Source: Erythrobacter mangrovi (lineage in GTDB: Bacteria; Pseudomonadota; Alphaproteobacteria; Sphingomonadales; Sphingomonadaceae). Taken from it: a stretch of 64,000 bases of DNA. A program made the position numbers and the translations under genes. Below are positions 37,098 to 44,556 of this stretch, piece by piece. Position 1 is the stretch's first letter. Each line of letters opens with the position of its first letter. The stretch is taken from the NCBI RefSeq assembly GCF_013260645.1, contig NZ_CP053921.1:1557763-1621762 (forward strand), in the 5' to 3' direction. A model generated the notes under the pieces. It did no database searches. It saw only the letters and a list, made by a program, of their open reading frames with translations, and was not told the origin of the DNA.

Positions 37098-38528
37098 ATG
37101 CTGGAGAGGCCCGGACAATTCATTGGTGGACGCGAGCTCACGGGCGAGGAAGCCCCCGAGGTCGCCTACAACCCGGCAACGGGCGAAGAGCTCAGCTGCC
37201 TGGCCAGCGCTAGCCGCGAGCAGGTTGACAAGGCCGTGGCCGCGGCCAAGCAGGCCTATCGATCCTGGTCGCGCATGTCGCCCAAGGAGCGGTCGCTGCG
37301 GATGCTGCGCATCGCCGACCGCATCGAAGAGCTGGCAGACGAGTTCGCCGAACTCGAGATGCGCAATTGCGGCAAGCCGATCGGCACCGCGCGCGCGGTT
37401 GACGTGGGCAATACGATCGACGTGTTTCGCTTCTTCGCGGGCGCGGCGCGGACCATCCAGGGCCTGCCTGCGGGCGAATACCGCTCGGGCTTCACCTCGA
37501 TGCTGCGGCGCGATCCGCTGGGCGTGTGCGTGGGTATCGCCCCGTGGAATTACCCGCTGATGATGGCGAGCTGGAAAATCGCGCCGGTCATCGCCGCGGG
37601 CAACACTGTAGTCCTCAAGCCGTCGGAGCATACGCCGCTTACCGCGCTCAAGCTGGCCGAAGTATGCGCCGAGTTCCTGCCCGAAGGGGTGGTCAATGTC
37701 GTGACCGGCAACGGCCCCAATGTGGGTGCGCGGCTGGTGTCGCATCCCGACGTTTCGATGGTTTCGCTGACGGGTGACGTCGCCACCGGCCGCAAGATCA
37801 TGGAAGCCGTCGCTCCCACGATCAAGCGCACCCATTTCGAACTGGGTGGCAAGGCCCCGGTGATCGTGCTCGAGGATGCCGATATCGCCGCGGCGGTCGA
37901 GGCCATTGCCGAAGGCGGGTACTACAATGCCGGGCAGGACTGCACCGCCGCGTGTCGCGTCTATGCCCATGCCAACATTCATGACCGCCTTGTCGCCGAG
38001 CTGCAGGAAGCCATAGGTCGCATCACCATTGGCGATCCTGCGGAGCCGGGCACAGTGCTTGGCCCGCTGATCACCGCGCGGCAGCGCGACCGGGTCGATG
38101 GTTTCGTCGCCCGCGCGGTCGCGGATACACCGGCAGAGATCGTGACCGGTGGGACGCGGCCCGATCGCCCGGGGTTCTACTATGCGCCGACACTGATTGC
38201 CGGTGCTCGCCACTGTGACGAGATCGTCCAGAAGGAAGTCTTCGGGCCGGTCGTATCGGTGACCCGGTTCGATGAGGACGCGCAGGTGCTCGATTGGGCC
38301 AATGACTGCGAATACGGACTCGCTTCTTCCGTGTGGACGCGCGACGTGGGCAAGGCCGCCGCGTTCGCCTCGCGGCTCGAATATGGCGTGACCTGGATCA
38401 ACACGCATTCGGTCAATACCACCGAGATGCCGCATGGCGGGGTGAAGATGTCGGGCTATGGCTCGGACCTTTCGGTCTATTGCCTGGAGCATTACACCGT
38501 CACCCGCCACGTCATGATCAAGCATTGA
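37098..38528 (+). CDS. Gamma-aminobutyraldehyde dehydrogenase-like (PatD/PuuC) ALDH
   Basis: A 476-residue NAD(P)-dependent aldehyde dehydrogenase. The catalytic Cys is in [15 protein letters not shown] (C282) and the general-base Glu in FELGGKAP (E248). The GQDCTAACR motif is that of E. coli PatD (YdcW), an aminobutyraldehyde dehydrogenase. In this operon it would oxidise gamma-aminobutyraldehyde, gamma-glutamyl-gamma-aminobutyraldehyde, or both. GGAC precedes ATG 37098. It lies between the transporter ATPase and puuD genes. Confidence 0.85.
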   Translation: MLERPGQFIGGRELTGEEAPEVAYNPATGEELSCLASASREQVDKAVAAAKQAYRSWSRMSPKERSLRMLRIADRIEELADEFAELEMRNCGKPIGTARAVDVGNTIDVFRFFAGAARTIQGLPAGEYRSGFTSMLRRDPLGVCVGIAPWNYPLMMASWKIAPVIAAGNTVVLKPSEHTPLTALKLAEVCAEFLPEGVVNVVTGNGPNVGARLVSHPDVSMVSLTGDVATGRKIMEAVAPTIKRTHFELGGKAPVIVLEDADIAAAVEAIAEGGYYNAGQDCTAACRVYAHANIHDRLVAELQEAIGRITIGDPAEPGTVLGPLITARQRDRVDGFVARAVADTPAEIVTGGTRPDRPGFYYAPTLIAGARHCDEIVQKEVFGPVVSVTRFDEDAQVLDWANDCEYGLASSVWTRDVGKAAAFASRLEYGVTWINTHSVNTTEMPHGGVKMSGYGSDLSVYCLEHYTVTRHVMIKH

Positions 38529-38540
38529 GGCAAACCTTTC

Positions 38541-39272
38541 ATGCGTCCAGTCCTCGGCATAACCGCCTGTAACCGCACGGTCGGCAGCGAGATCGGCCAG
38601 GTGGTGATGAACCGCTATGCCCGCGCGGCGATGCAATATGCTGACGTCGCTGCCTTGCTGGTCCCTTCGCTGCCCGACCTGATGGACATCTCGGAGGTTA
38701 TCGGCCGGTTGGACGGGATCCTGCTGACCGGTTCGCCCTCGAACATCGAGCCGTCGCGCTATGGCGAAGACGAAGGCTTCGGCCCGTTCGACACCGCGCG
38801 CGACGAGGTTTCTCTCGGGATGGTCCGCAAGATGATCGATGTCGGCAAGCCCGTGTTCGGCATCTGCCGCGGGTTCCAGGAAATCAACGTTGCGCTGGGC
38901 GGTACGCTGCGGCGCGACACCTCGAGCAGCGACGATTTGCTGCGCCACCATTCGCCCGAAGAAAACGACTTGGCGCGTATGTTCGACCATTTCCACGAGG
39001 TCGACCTGGCCGACGGCGGCTTGCTCGCCGGCGCGATCGGCAAGGGGCAGGCCAAGGTCAATTCGGTTCACTACCAGGGCGTCGGCAAGCTCGCAGACGG
39101 CCTCGCGGTCGAAGCCACCGCGCCCGACGGATTGATCGAAGCCTTCAGCGCGCGCCCCAACGGTGCGCCGCTGGTCGCGGTTCAGTGGCATCCCGAATGG
39201 GATACCGCCGACAACCCGGACAGCCAGGCCTATTTCGGCTTGCTCGGAAAGGCGTTAAGAGGGGAGCTATGA
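38541..39272 (+). CDS. puuD: Gamma-glutamyl-GABA hydrolase (PuuD-like class I glutamine amidotransferase)
   Basis: A 243-residue peptidase C26-type protein. The nucleophile Cys is in PVFGICRGFQEINVALGGTL and the His-Glu pair in VAVQWHPEWD. PuuD hydrolyses gamma-glutamyl-GABA to glutamate and GABA, completing the glutamylated putrescine route begun by PuuA and PuuB. It follows the aldehyde dehydrogenase by 12 nt. Its stop codon overlaps the ATG of a 19-codon ORF. Confidence 0.92.
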   Translation: MRPVLGITACNRTVGSEIGQVVMNRYARAAMQYADVAALLVPSLPDLMDISEVIGRLDGILLTGSPSNIEPSRYGEDEGFGPFDTARDEVSLGMVRKMIDVGKPVFGICRGFQEINVALGGTLRRDTSSSDDLLRHHSPEENDLARMFDHFHEVDLADGGLLAGAIGKGQAKVNSVHYQGVGKLADGLAVEATAPDGLIEAFSARPNGAPLVAVQWHPEWDTADNPDSQAYFGLLGKALRGEL

Positions 39273-39328
39273 ACACCAAGGTTCATCGCTACGACCGCTA
39301 TCTTGCGCGGCTCTGCTTCACGCCCTGA
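39269..39328 (+). CDS. Tiny ORF coupled to puuD (19 aa), doubtful
   Basis: An ATG overlapping the puuD stop (ATGA) with GGGGAG 2-7 nt upstream opens a 19-codon frame (MNTKVHRYDRYLARLCFTP). It precedes a GC-rich segment with a GCCGCC/GGCGGC hairpin before the next gene. It could be a leader peptide, a decayed gene start or chance. Confidence 0.25.
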   Translation: MNTKVHRYDRYLARLCFTP

Positions 39329-39417
39329 CCGCTAGCGCCCGGCGGGCCGCTCCGCCGCGCATCGCAAGCTCCTTCTGCCGCCACTGGCGGCCGCATTCTG
39401 TAGTCAGGAATACCCAC

Positions 39418-40794
39418 ATGGCACGCAACTACGACATCGCCGAACTTCGCCGCCTCGACATCGCCCATCACCTGCCCGCGCAGGCTGACTGGCAGGAGAT
39501 CGAGAACCTTGGCGGCAGCCGTATCATTACCCATGCCGAAGGCTGCTACATCCACGATGGCGACGGCAATCGCATCCTCGATGGCATGGCTGGCCTGTGG
39601 TGCGTCAACGTCGGCTACGGGCGCGAGGAGCTGGTCGAGGTCGCGGCCGAGCAGATGCGCGAGCTGCCGTTCTACAACACCTTCTTCAAGACCGCGACGC
39701 CGCCCACCGTGATGCTGGCCGACAAGATCGCCAGCCTGACCAACAACCGCCTGCCGCACGTCTTCTTCAACTCTTCGGGCAGCGAGGCGAACGACACCGT
39801 TTTCCGCCTGGTTCGCCGCTATTGGGAGCTCAAGGGCGAACCCAAGCGCCAGATCTTCATCAGCCGCTGGAACGCCTATCACGGCTCGACCGTCGCCGGC
39901 GTCTCGCTCGGCGGGATGAAGGCGATGCATGCGACGCCGGGCCTGCCGATCCCCGGGGTGGAGCATGTCCGCCAGCCTTACTGGTTCAACGAAGGCCGCG
40001 ACATGGACGAGGAAGCGTTCGGCACGCTTTGCGCGCAGGCGATTGAGGATCGTATCCTCGAAGTCGGGCCGGAAAACGTTGCCGCCTTCATCGGTGAGCC
40101 GATCCAGGGTGCCGGCGGGGTGATCATCCCGCCCAAGAATTACTGGCCGCAGGTCGAGGCGATCTGCCGCAAATACGGCATCCTGCTGGTTTGTGATGAG
40201 GTCATCACCGGCTTTGGCCGCACCGGCAAGATGTGGGGCCACGAAACCGTGGGCGTCTCGCCTGACATCATTCCGATGGCGAAGGGGCTTTCGTCGGGCT
40301 ACCTGCCGATTTCCGCCACGGCGGTTTCGGCAGAGATCGTCGAAGTGATGAAGACCGGCGGCGATTTCGTCCACGGCTTCACCTATTCGGGCCATCCGGT
40401 TTCGGCCGCGGTGGCGCTGCGCAACATCGAGATCATGGAACGCGAAGGGCTTGCCGAACGCACGGGCAGCGAGACCGGACCTTATCTTGCGAAGGCACTG
40501 GCGACGCTCAACGATCACGAACTGGTCGGCCAGACCCGTTCGATCGGCCTGCTCGGTGCGGTCGAGATCGTTGCCGACAAGGCGACCGGCGCACGCTTCG
40601 GCGGGGCCGAAGGTACCGCTGGCCCGATGGTACGCGACCTGTGCATCGCCAATGGCCTGATGGTGCGTGGCATCCGTGACAGCATCGTCATGTGCCCGCC
40701 GCTGGTGATCACGACCGAACAGATCGACGACCTGGTCGCGATCATCCGCAAGGCGCTCGATGAGGCCCTGCCGCGTCTCAGGGCGATCGGGTGA
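39418..40794 (+). CDS. spuC: Putrescine:pyruvate aminotransferase-like (SpuC type)
   Basis: A 458-residue class III PLP aminotransferase. FFNSSGSEANDTVFRLVRRY, the AYHGSTVAGVSLGGMKAMH segment, LLVCDEVITGFGRTGKMWG and the PLP Lys in DIIPMAKGLSSGYLPISA match the SpuC group, which moves the amino group of putrescine (or cadaverine, or spermidine ends) to pyruvate. This gives a second route parallel to the Puu pathway, with the PatD-like enzyme acting on the product. It is followed 8 nt later by the succinate-semialdehyde dehydrogenase gene. Confidence 0.87.
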   Translation: MARNYDIAELRRLDIAHHLPAQADWQEIENLGGSRIITHAEGCYIHDGDGNRILDGMAGLWCVNVGYGREELVEVAAEQMRELPFYNTFFKTATPPTVMLADKIASLTNNRLPHVFFNSSGSEANDTVFRLVRRYWELKGEPKRQIFISRWNAYHGSTVAGVSLGGMKAMHATPGLPIPGVEHVRQPYWFNEGRDMDEEAFGTLCAQAIEDRILEVGPENVAAFIGEPIQGAGGVIIPPKNYWPQVEAICRKYGILLVCDEVITGFGRTGKMWGHETVGVSPDIIPMAKGLSSGYLPISATAVSAEIVEVMKTGGDFVHGFTYSGHPVSAAVALRNIEIMEREGLAERTGSETGPYLAKALATLNDHELVGQTRSIGLLGAVEIVADKATGARFGGAEGTAGPMVRDLCIANGLMVRGIRDSIVMCPPLVITTEQIDDLVAIIRKALDEALPRLRAIG

Positions 40795-40802
40795 GGTGAG
40801 CC

Positions 40803-42245
40803 ATGCCTGTATCCCACCTGCTGCGCGAGGCGTGCTATATCGACGGACAGTGGATCGCCGCCGATAGCGGCGAAACGCTGACCGTCTCCGATCCGGCCAC
40901 GGCCGACCAACTCGGTACGGTGCCCAAATGCGGGGCGGCAGAGACGCGGCGTGCGATCGAGGCGGCACAGGCGGCCTTTCCCGCCTGGAGCGCCCGTACG
41001 GCGAAGGATCGCGCGCAGGTGCTCCAGCGCTGGTTCCGCCTGATCCTCGACAACCAGGAGGAACTGGCCCGGCTGCTGACGCTCGAACAGGGCAAGAGCC
41101 TGGCGGAATCGCGCGGTGAGATCGCCTATGGCGCCAGCTTCATCGAATGGTTCGCGGAGGAAGGAAAGCGGCTCTACGGCGACGTCATACCGGCGCAAGC
41201 GCCCGACAAGCGTATTCTTGTGCTTAAGCAGCCAATTGGCGTCGCGGCGGCGATCACCCCGTGGAACTTCCCCAACGCCATGATCACGCGCAAGGCTGGA
41301 CCGGCGCTTGCAGCCGGCTGCCCGATCGTGATCAAGCCGGCGGCGCAAACCCCCTATTCGGCGCTGGCGCTGGCAGTCCTGGCGGAAGAGGCAGGCATTC
41401 CTGCGGGCATCTTCAACGTCGTCACGGGTAGCGCGGCGGCCATCGGCGGCGAGATGACATCGAACCCGCTGGTCCGCAAACTGACCTTCACCGGCTCTAC
41501 CGAGGTAGGCCGCAAGCTGATGGAACTGTGCGCACCGACCATCAAGAAGCTCAGCCTGGAGCTTGGCGGCAATGCGCCTTTCATCGTGTTCGACGATGCC
41601 GATCTCGACGCGGCGGTGGCTGGGGCGATGGCCTCGAAGTACCGCAATTCGGGCCAGACCTGCGTCTGCACCAATCGCATCTATGCTCAAGCCGGGGTTT
41701 ACGATGCCTTCGTGGAGAAGCTGGCAGCAGCGGCAGGCTCGCTCAAGGTGGGCAGGGGTATCGACGATGGGACAGAGCAGGGTCCGTTGATCGACGCCAA
41801 TGCGGTGACCAAGATCGAAGAACATATCGCCGATGCATTGGCCAAGGGAGGTCGCCTGGTTGCCGGTGGCCGTCGCCATGCGCTGGGAGGCACCTTCTTC
41901 GAACCCACGGTGATCGCCGACGCGACGCAGGACATGCTGGTCGCAGGCGAAGAGACCTTCGGTCCGCTGGCGCCGGTGATCCGTTTCGAGACCGAAGATC
42001 AGGCGATTACCATGGCCAACGATACTGAGTTCGGTCTCGCGGCTTATTTCTATTCGCGCGATCTCGGCCGTGTCTGGCGAGTGGCGGAGGCGATCGAGAG
42101 CGGCATGGTCTGTGTCAACTCGGGCATCCTGTCGACCGAAGTCGCGCCTTTCGGCGGCGTCAAGCAGAGCGGCCTCGGCCGCGAAGGATCGCGCTATGGC
42201 ATCGACGACTATGTCGAGATGAAATACGTCAGCCTGACAATCTAG
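40803..42245 (+). CDS. gabD: NAD(P)-dependent succinate-semialdehyde dehydrogenase
   Basis: A 480-residue aldehyde dehydrogenase. The catalytic Cys is in NSGQTCVCTNRIYAQ (C287) and the Glu in LELGGNAPFIVFDDAD; GVAAAITPWNFPNAMITRK and PFGGVKQSGLGREGS are the usual GabD segments. The CVC motif is that of GabD-type enzymes. It oxidises succinate semialdehyde, made by transamination of GABA, to succinate, so polyamine carbon enters the TCA cycle. It lies 8 nt after spuC and just before the agmatinase-like gene. Confidence 0.92.
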   Translation: MPVSHLLREACYIDGQWIAADSGETLTVSDPATADQLGTVPKCGAAETRRAIEAAQAAFPAWSARTAKDRAQVLQRWFRLILDNQEELARLLTLEQGKSLAESRGEIAYGASFIEWFAEEGKRLYGDVIPAQAPDKRILVLKQPIGVAAAITPWNFPNAMITRKAGPALAAGCPIVIKPAAQTPYSALALAVLAEEAGIPAGIFNVVTGSAAAIGGEMTSNPLVRKLTFTGSTEVGRKLMELCAPTIKKLSLELGGNAPFIVFDDADLDAAVAGAMASKYRNSGQTCVCTNRIYAQAGVYDAFVEKLAAAAGSLKVGRGIDDGTEQGPLIDANAVTKIEEHIADALAKGGRLVAGGRRHALGGTFFEPTVIADATQDMLVAGEETFGPLAPVIRFETEDQAITMANDTEFGLAAYFYSRDLGRVWRVAEAIESGMVCVNSGILSTEVAPFGGVKQSGLGREGSRYGIDDYVEMKYVSLTI

Positions 42246-42253
42246 GTGCGGCA

Positions 42254-43240
42254 ATGAGCGACAGCGAACAGCCCCAGCAGCCGATCGACCTGGCGTTCAC
42301 CCGCAAGGGTGGCGCGGACGGCACGATCGCCGAGCCGACCTTTTCGGGCGCGCTCAGCTTCATGCGGCGTCGCTACAGCAAGGATGTTGCCCAGGCCGAT
42401 GTCGCGGTGGTCGGGATACCCTTCGACCTGGCAACCACGGGTCGCCCCGGATCGCGCTATGGTCCGCGCGGAGTGAGGCTCGGGTCATCGATGATTGCGT
42501 GGGACGCGGTCTATGGCTGGTCGTTCGATCCCTTGGCGGTGCTCGACGTGGTCGATTTCGGCGATATCGCCGTCGACTACGGCTCGCCGATCGAAGTCGT
42601 CGGCAATATCGAGGCCCAGTTTGCCGCGATCCACGCGCAGGACACGGCCACGCTGATGCTAGGCGGCGACCATTTCTGCACCTACCCGGTGCTGCGTTCG
42701 CTCGCGAAACAACTGGGGCAGCCGCTGTCGCTGATCCATTTCGATGCGCACAGCGACACCTGGCCCGCGCGCGATGGGCAGGTCGATCACGGCACCATGT
42801 TCTGGCGCGCGGTACAAGAAGGGATCGTCGACCCGGTGCGATCGGTGCAGTTGGGCATTCGCACCAACAACGCCGATACGCTTGGCTTTACCGTGATGGA
42901 CGCTGGTGAGGTCGATGCGCTCCCGGCGGGCGAAATTGCGGCAAGGGTTCGCGCAATCGTTGGGGACAACCCCACTTACCTGACCTTCGATATCGATGCG
43001 CTCGACCCGGCCTTCGCGCCTGGTACGGGTACCCCGGTGCCCGGCGGCCTTAGCAGCGCGAAGGCGCTGGCCATCCTGCGCGGGCTTGCCGGTGTCGACG
43101 TGCGGTCCGCCGATGTGGTCGAAGTTGCACCGGCTTACGACAGTGGCGATGTGACCTCATTGGTGGCGGCGACCATCGCACTGCATTGTCTTGCAATCAT
43201 GGCCGATGCGAAAAGAGCCGGATTAGGCACGAAAGCCTGA
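42254..43240 (+). CDS. speB: Agmatinase-family ureohydrolase
   Basis: A 328-residue ureohydrolase. All the manganese-binding motifs are present: LGGDHFCTYP, HFDAHSDTW and TFDIDALDPAFAPGTGTPVPGG. The family cleaves agmatine (or guanidinobutyrate, guanidinopropionate) to urea and an amine. In this operon agmatine to putrescine is the likely reaction, feeding the Puu and SpuC routes. It is the last gene of the transport/catabolism operon; tRNA-Gln follows about 50 nt later. The exact substrate within the family cannot be told from motifs. Confidence 0.88.
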   Translation: MSDSEQPQQPIDLAFTRKGGADGTIAEPTFSGALSFMRRRYSKDVAQADVAVVGIPFDLATTGRPGSRYGPRGVRLGSSMIAWDAVYGWSFDPLAVLDVVDFGDIAVDYGSPIEVVGNIEAQFAAIHAQDTATLMLGGDHFCTYPVLRSLAKQLGQPLSLIHFDAHSDTWPARDGQVDHGTMFWRAVQEGIVDPVRSVQLGIRTNNADTLGFTVMDAGEVDALPAGEIAARVRAIVGDNPTYLTFDIDALDPAFAPGTGTPVPGGLSSAKALAILRGLAGVDVRSADVVEVAPAYDSGDVTSLVAATIALHCLAIMADAKRAGLGTKA

Positions 43241-43290
43241 TCCAGCCCCTTCACATTGCCTCACGCTCCGCTATAGGGGCGTCCGCCTGC

Positions 43291-43365
43291 TGGGGTGTAG
43301 CCAAGCGGTAAGGCAGCGGTTTTTGGTACCGCCATGCGCAGGTTCGAATCCTGCCACCCCAGCCA
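43291..43365 (+). tRNA. tRNA-Gln (anticodon TTG)
   Basis: A complete 75-nt tRNA. The acceptor stem TGGGGTG pairs with CACCCCA and the encoded 3' end is GCCA. The anticodon stem GCGGT/ACCGC encloses loop TTTTGGT with anticodon TTG at 43323-43325; the T-arm has GGTTCGAATCC. It reads CAA and, by wobble, CAG. It lies downstream of the polyamine operon. Confidence 0.97.
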
Positions 43366-43463
43366 GCCTTTCCGGACCAACCGTAGCTCAGGATCGAACC
43401 TGCTCGCACAGCGAACGGCAGGTTAGGACTCGCAGCGCGTAAGCGCGGAGAGGACCGAAGGGC

Positions 43464-43491
43464 AATCCTGCCACCTCAGCCAGGCCTTTCC
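43464..43491. repeat. Partial copy of the tRNA-Gln 3' end
   Basis: These 28 bases repeat the tRNA 3' end and its flank (43347-43373) with one substitution and one inserted G. Between the copies is about 90 nt containing an AACCTGC/GCAGGTT inverted repeat (43397-43424). This could be a relic of integration into the tRNA 3' end or a local duplication. No integrase is nearby. Confidence 0.6.
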
Positions 43492-44343
43492 TCAGACGTT
43501 CTTGCCGGCGAAGTCGGCTGCCGAGTGACGCTCGAGCAGTTGCTCGTTCTCTTCGCCCCAGGCCTTGTTGACGATGCGGCCACGGCGCACTCCCGGGCGC
43601 TGGGCGATCTGCTTCACCCAGCGTTCCACGTTGGTGTATTCGTGGATCGAGAGGAAGGTTCGCGCTTCGTTGTAGATCGTGCCGAACACGAAGGGTGCGA
43701 GCCAGGGGAAGGTGGCCATGTCGGCGATGGTGTAGTCGGCGCCGCCAAGGTATTCGCTCTCGCCCAGTCGCTTGTCGGCGACGTCGAACAGGCGCTTGGT
43801 TTCCATCGCATAGCGATTGATCGGGTATTCGTACTTCTCTGGCGCATAGGCGTAGAAGTGGCCGAAGCCGCCGCCGATGAAGGGGGCGCTGCCGACCTGC
43901 CAGAACAACCAGCTGAGCACTTCGCCGCGCGTATGGTCGGTGGGCAGGAAGGCACCAAATTTCTCGGCAAGGTGCAGCAGGATCGCGCCGCTTTCGAACA
44001 GGCGCACGGGCTGCGGTCCACTACGATCGAGCAGGGCGGGGATCTTGCTGTTCGGATTTATTCCGACGAAGCCCGAAGTGAACTGGGTGCCGTCGGAGAT
44101 GTTGACCGTCCAGGCATCGTATTCAGCATCCTTATGGCCGGCCTCCAGCAGTTCCTCGAACATGATGGTAGTCTTCACGCCATTGGGGGTGGCGAGCGAG
44201 TAGAGCTGGAAGTCATGTTCGCCGACCGGAAGATCCTTGTCTTCGCGCGCACCGGCGGTCGGGCGGTTGATCGATGCGAAGCGACCGCCGTTCTCGGTGT
44301 CGTTGGTCCAGACTGCGGGCGGCGTGTAAGTGGGATCGGCCAA
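43492..44343 (-). CDS. yghU: Glutathione S-transferase family (YghU/disulfide-bond oxidoreductase-like)
   Basis: A 283-residue protein close in length to E. coli YghU (288). The TTG at 44343 is chosen because AAGGAGA lies upstream and the protein then starts like its homologues (LADPTYTPPAVW); the frame runs 57 nt further up without a ribosome site. It shows the YghU-type thioredoxin-fold part (NGVKTTIMFEELLEAGHKDAEYDAW), GINPNSKIPALLD and RLFESGAILLHLAEKFG. The family uses glutathione to reduce disulfide bonds. It converges on the tRNA-Gln repeat region. Confidence 0.9.
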   Translation of the reverse strand: MADPTYTPPAVWTNDTENGGRFASINRPTAGAREDKDLPVGEHDFQLYSLATPNGVKTTIMFEELLEAGHKDAEYDAWTVNISDGTQFTSGFVGINPNSKIPALLDRSGPQPVRLFESGAILLHLAEKFGAFLPTDHTRGEVLSWLFWQVGSAPFIGGGFGHFYAYAPEKYEYPINRYAMETKRLFDVADKRLGESEYLGGADYTIADMATFPWLAPFVFGTIYNEARTFLSIHEYTNVERWVKQIAQRPGVRRGRIVNKAWGEENEQLLERHSAADFAGKNV

Positions 44344-44556
44344 GATTGCTCTCCTTGTGCTGTTGCCGGAGTAGGTGGGCGACTGGGTCTTCGCAAGCAA
44401 GGGCAGGCGGGTTACGCGGCTGGCCAGTATTCGCTACTTCGTCTGGAAGGATAAGTTTAACACGCCGAAGCGGCTACACGGTAAAGCAAGACACCGGATA
44501 TCTCGGTTATCCTGATATGACTTGCATAATTTTGTCTAAAAGAATAATTGATTCTC

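Noticed and set aside
37071..39191. A 706-codon minus-strand ORF opposite the aldehyde dehydrogenase and puuD
   Set aside because: A codon shadow of genes with clear active-site motifs on the other strand.
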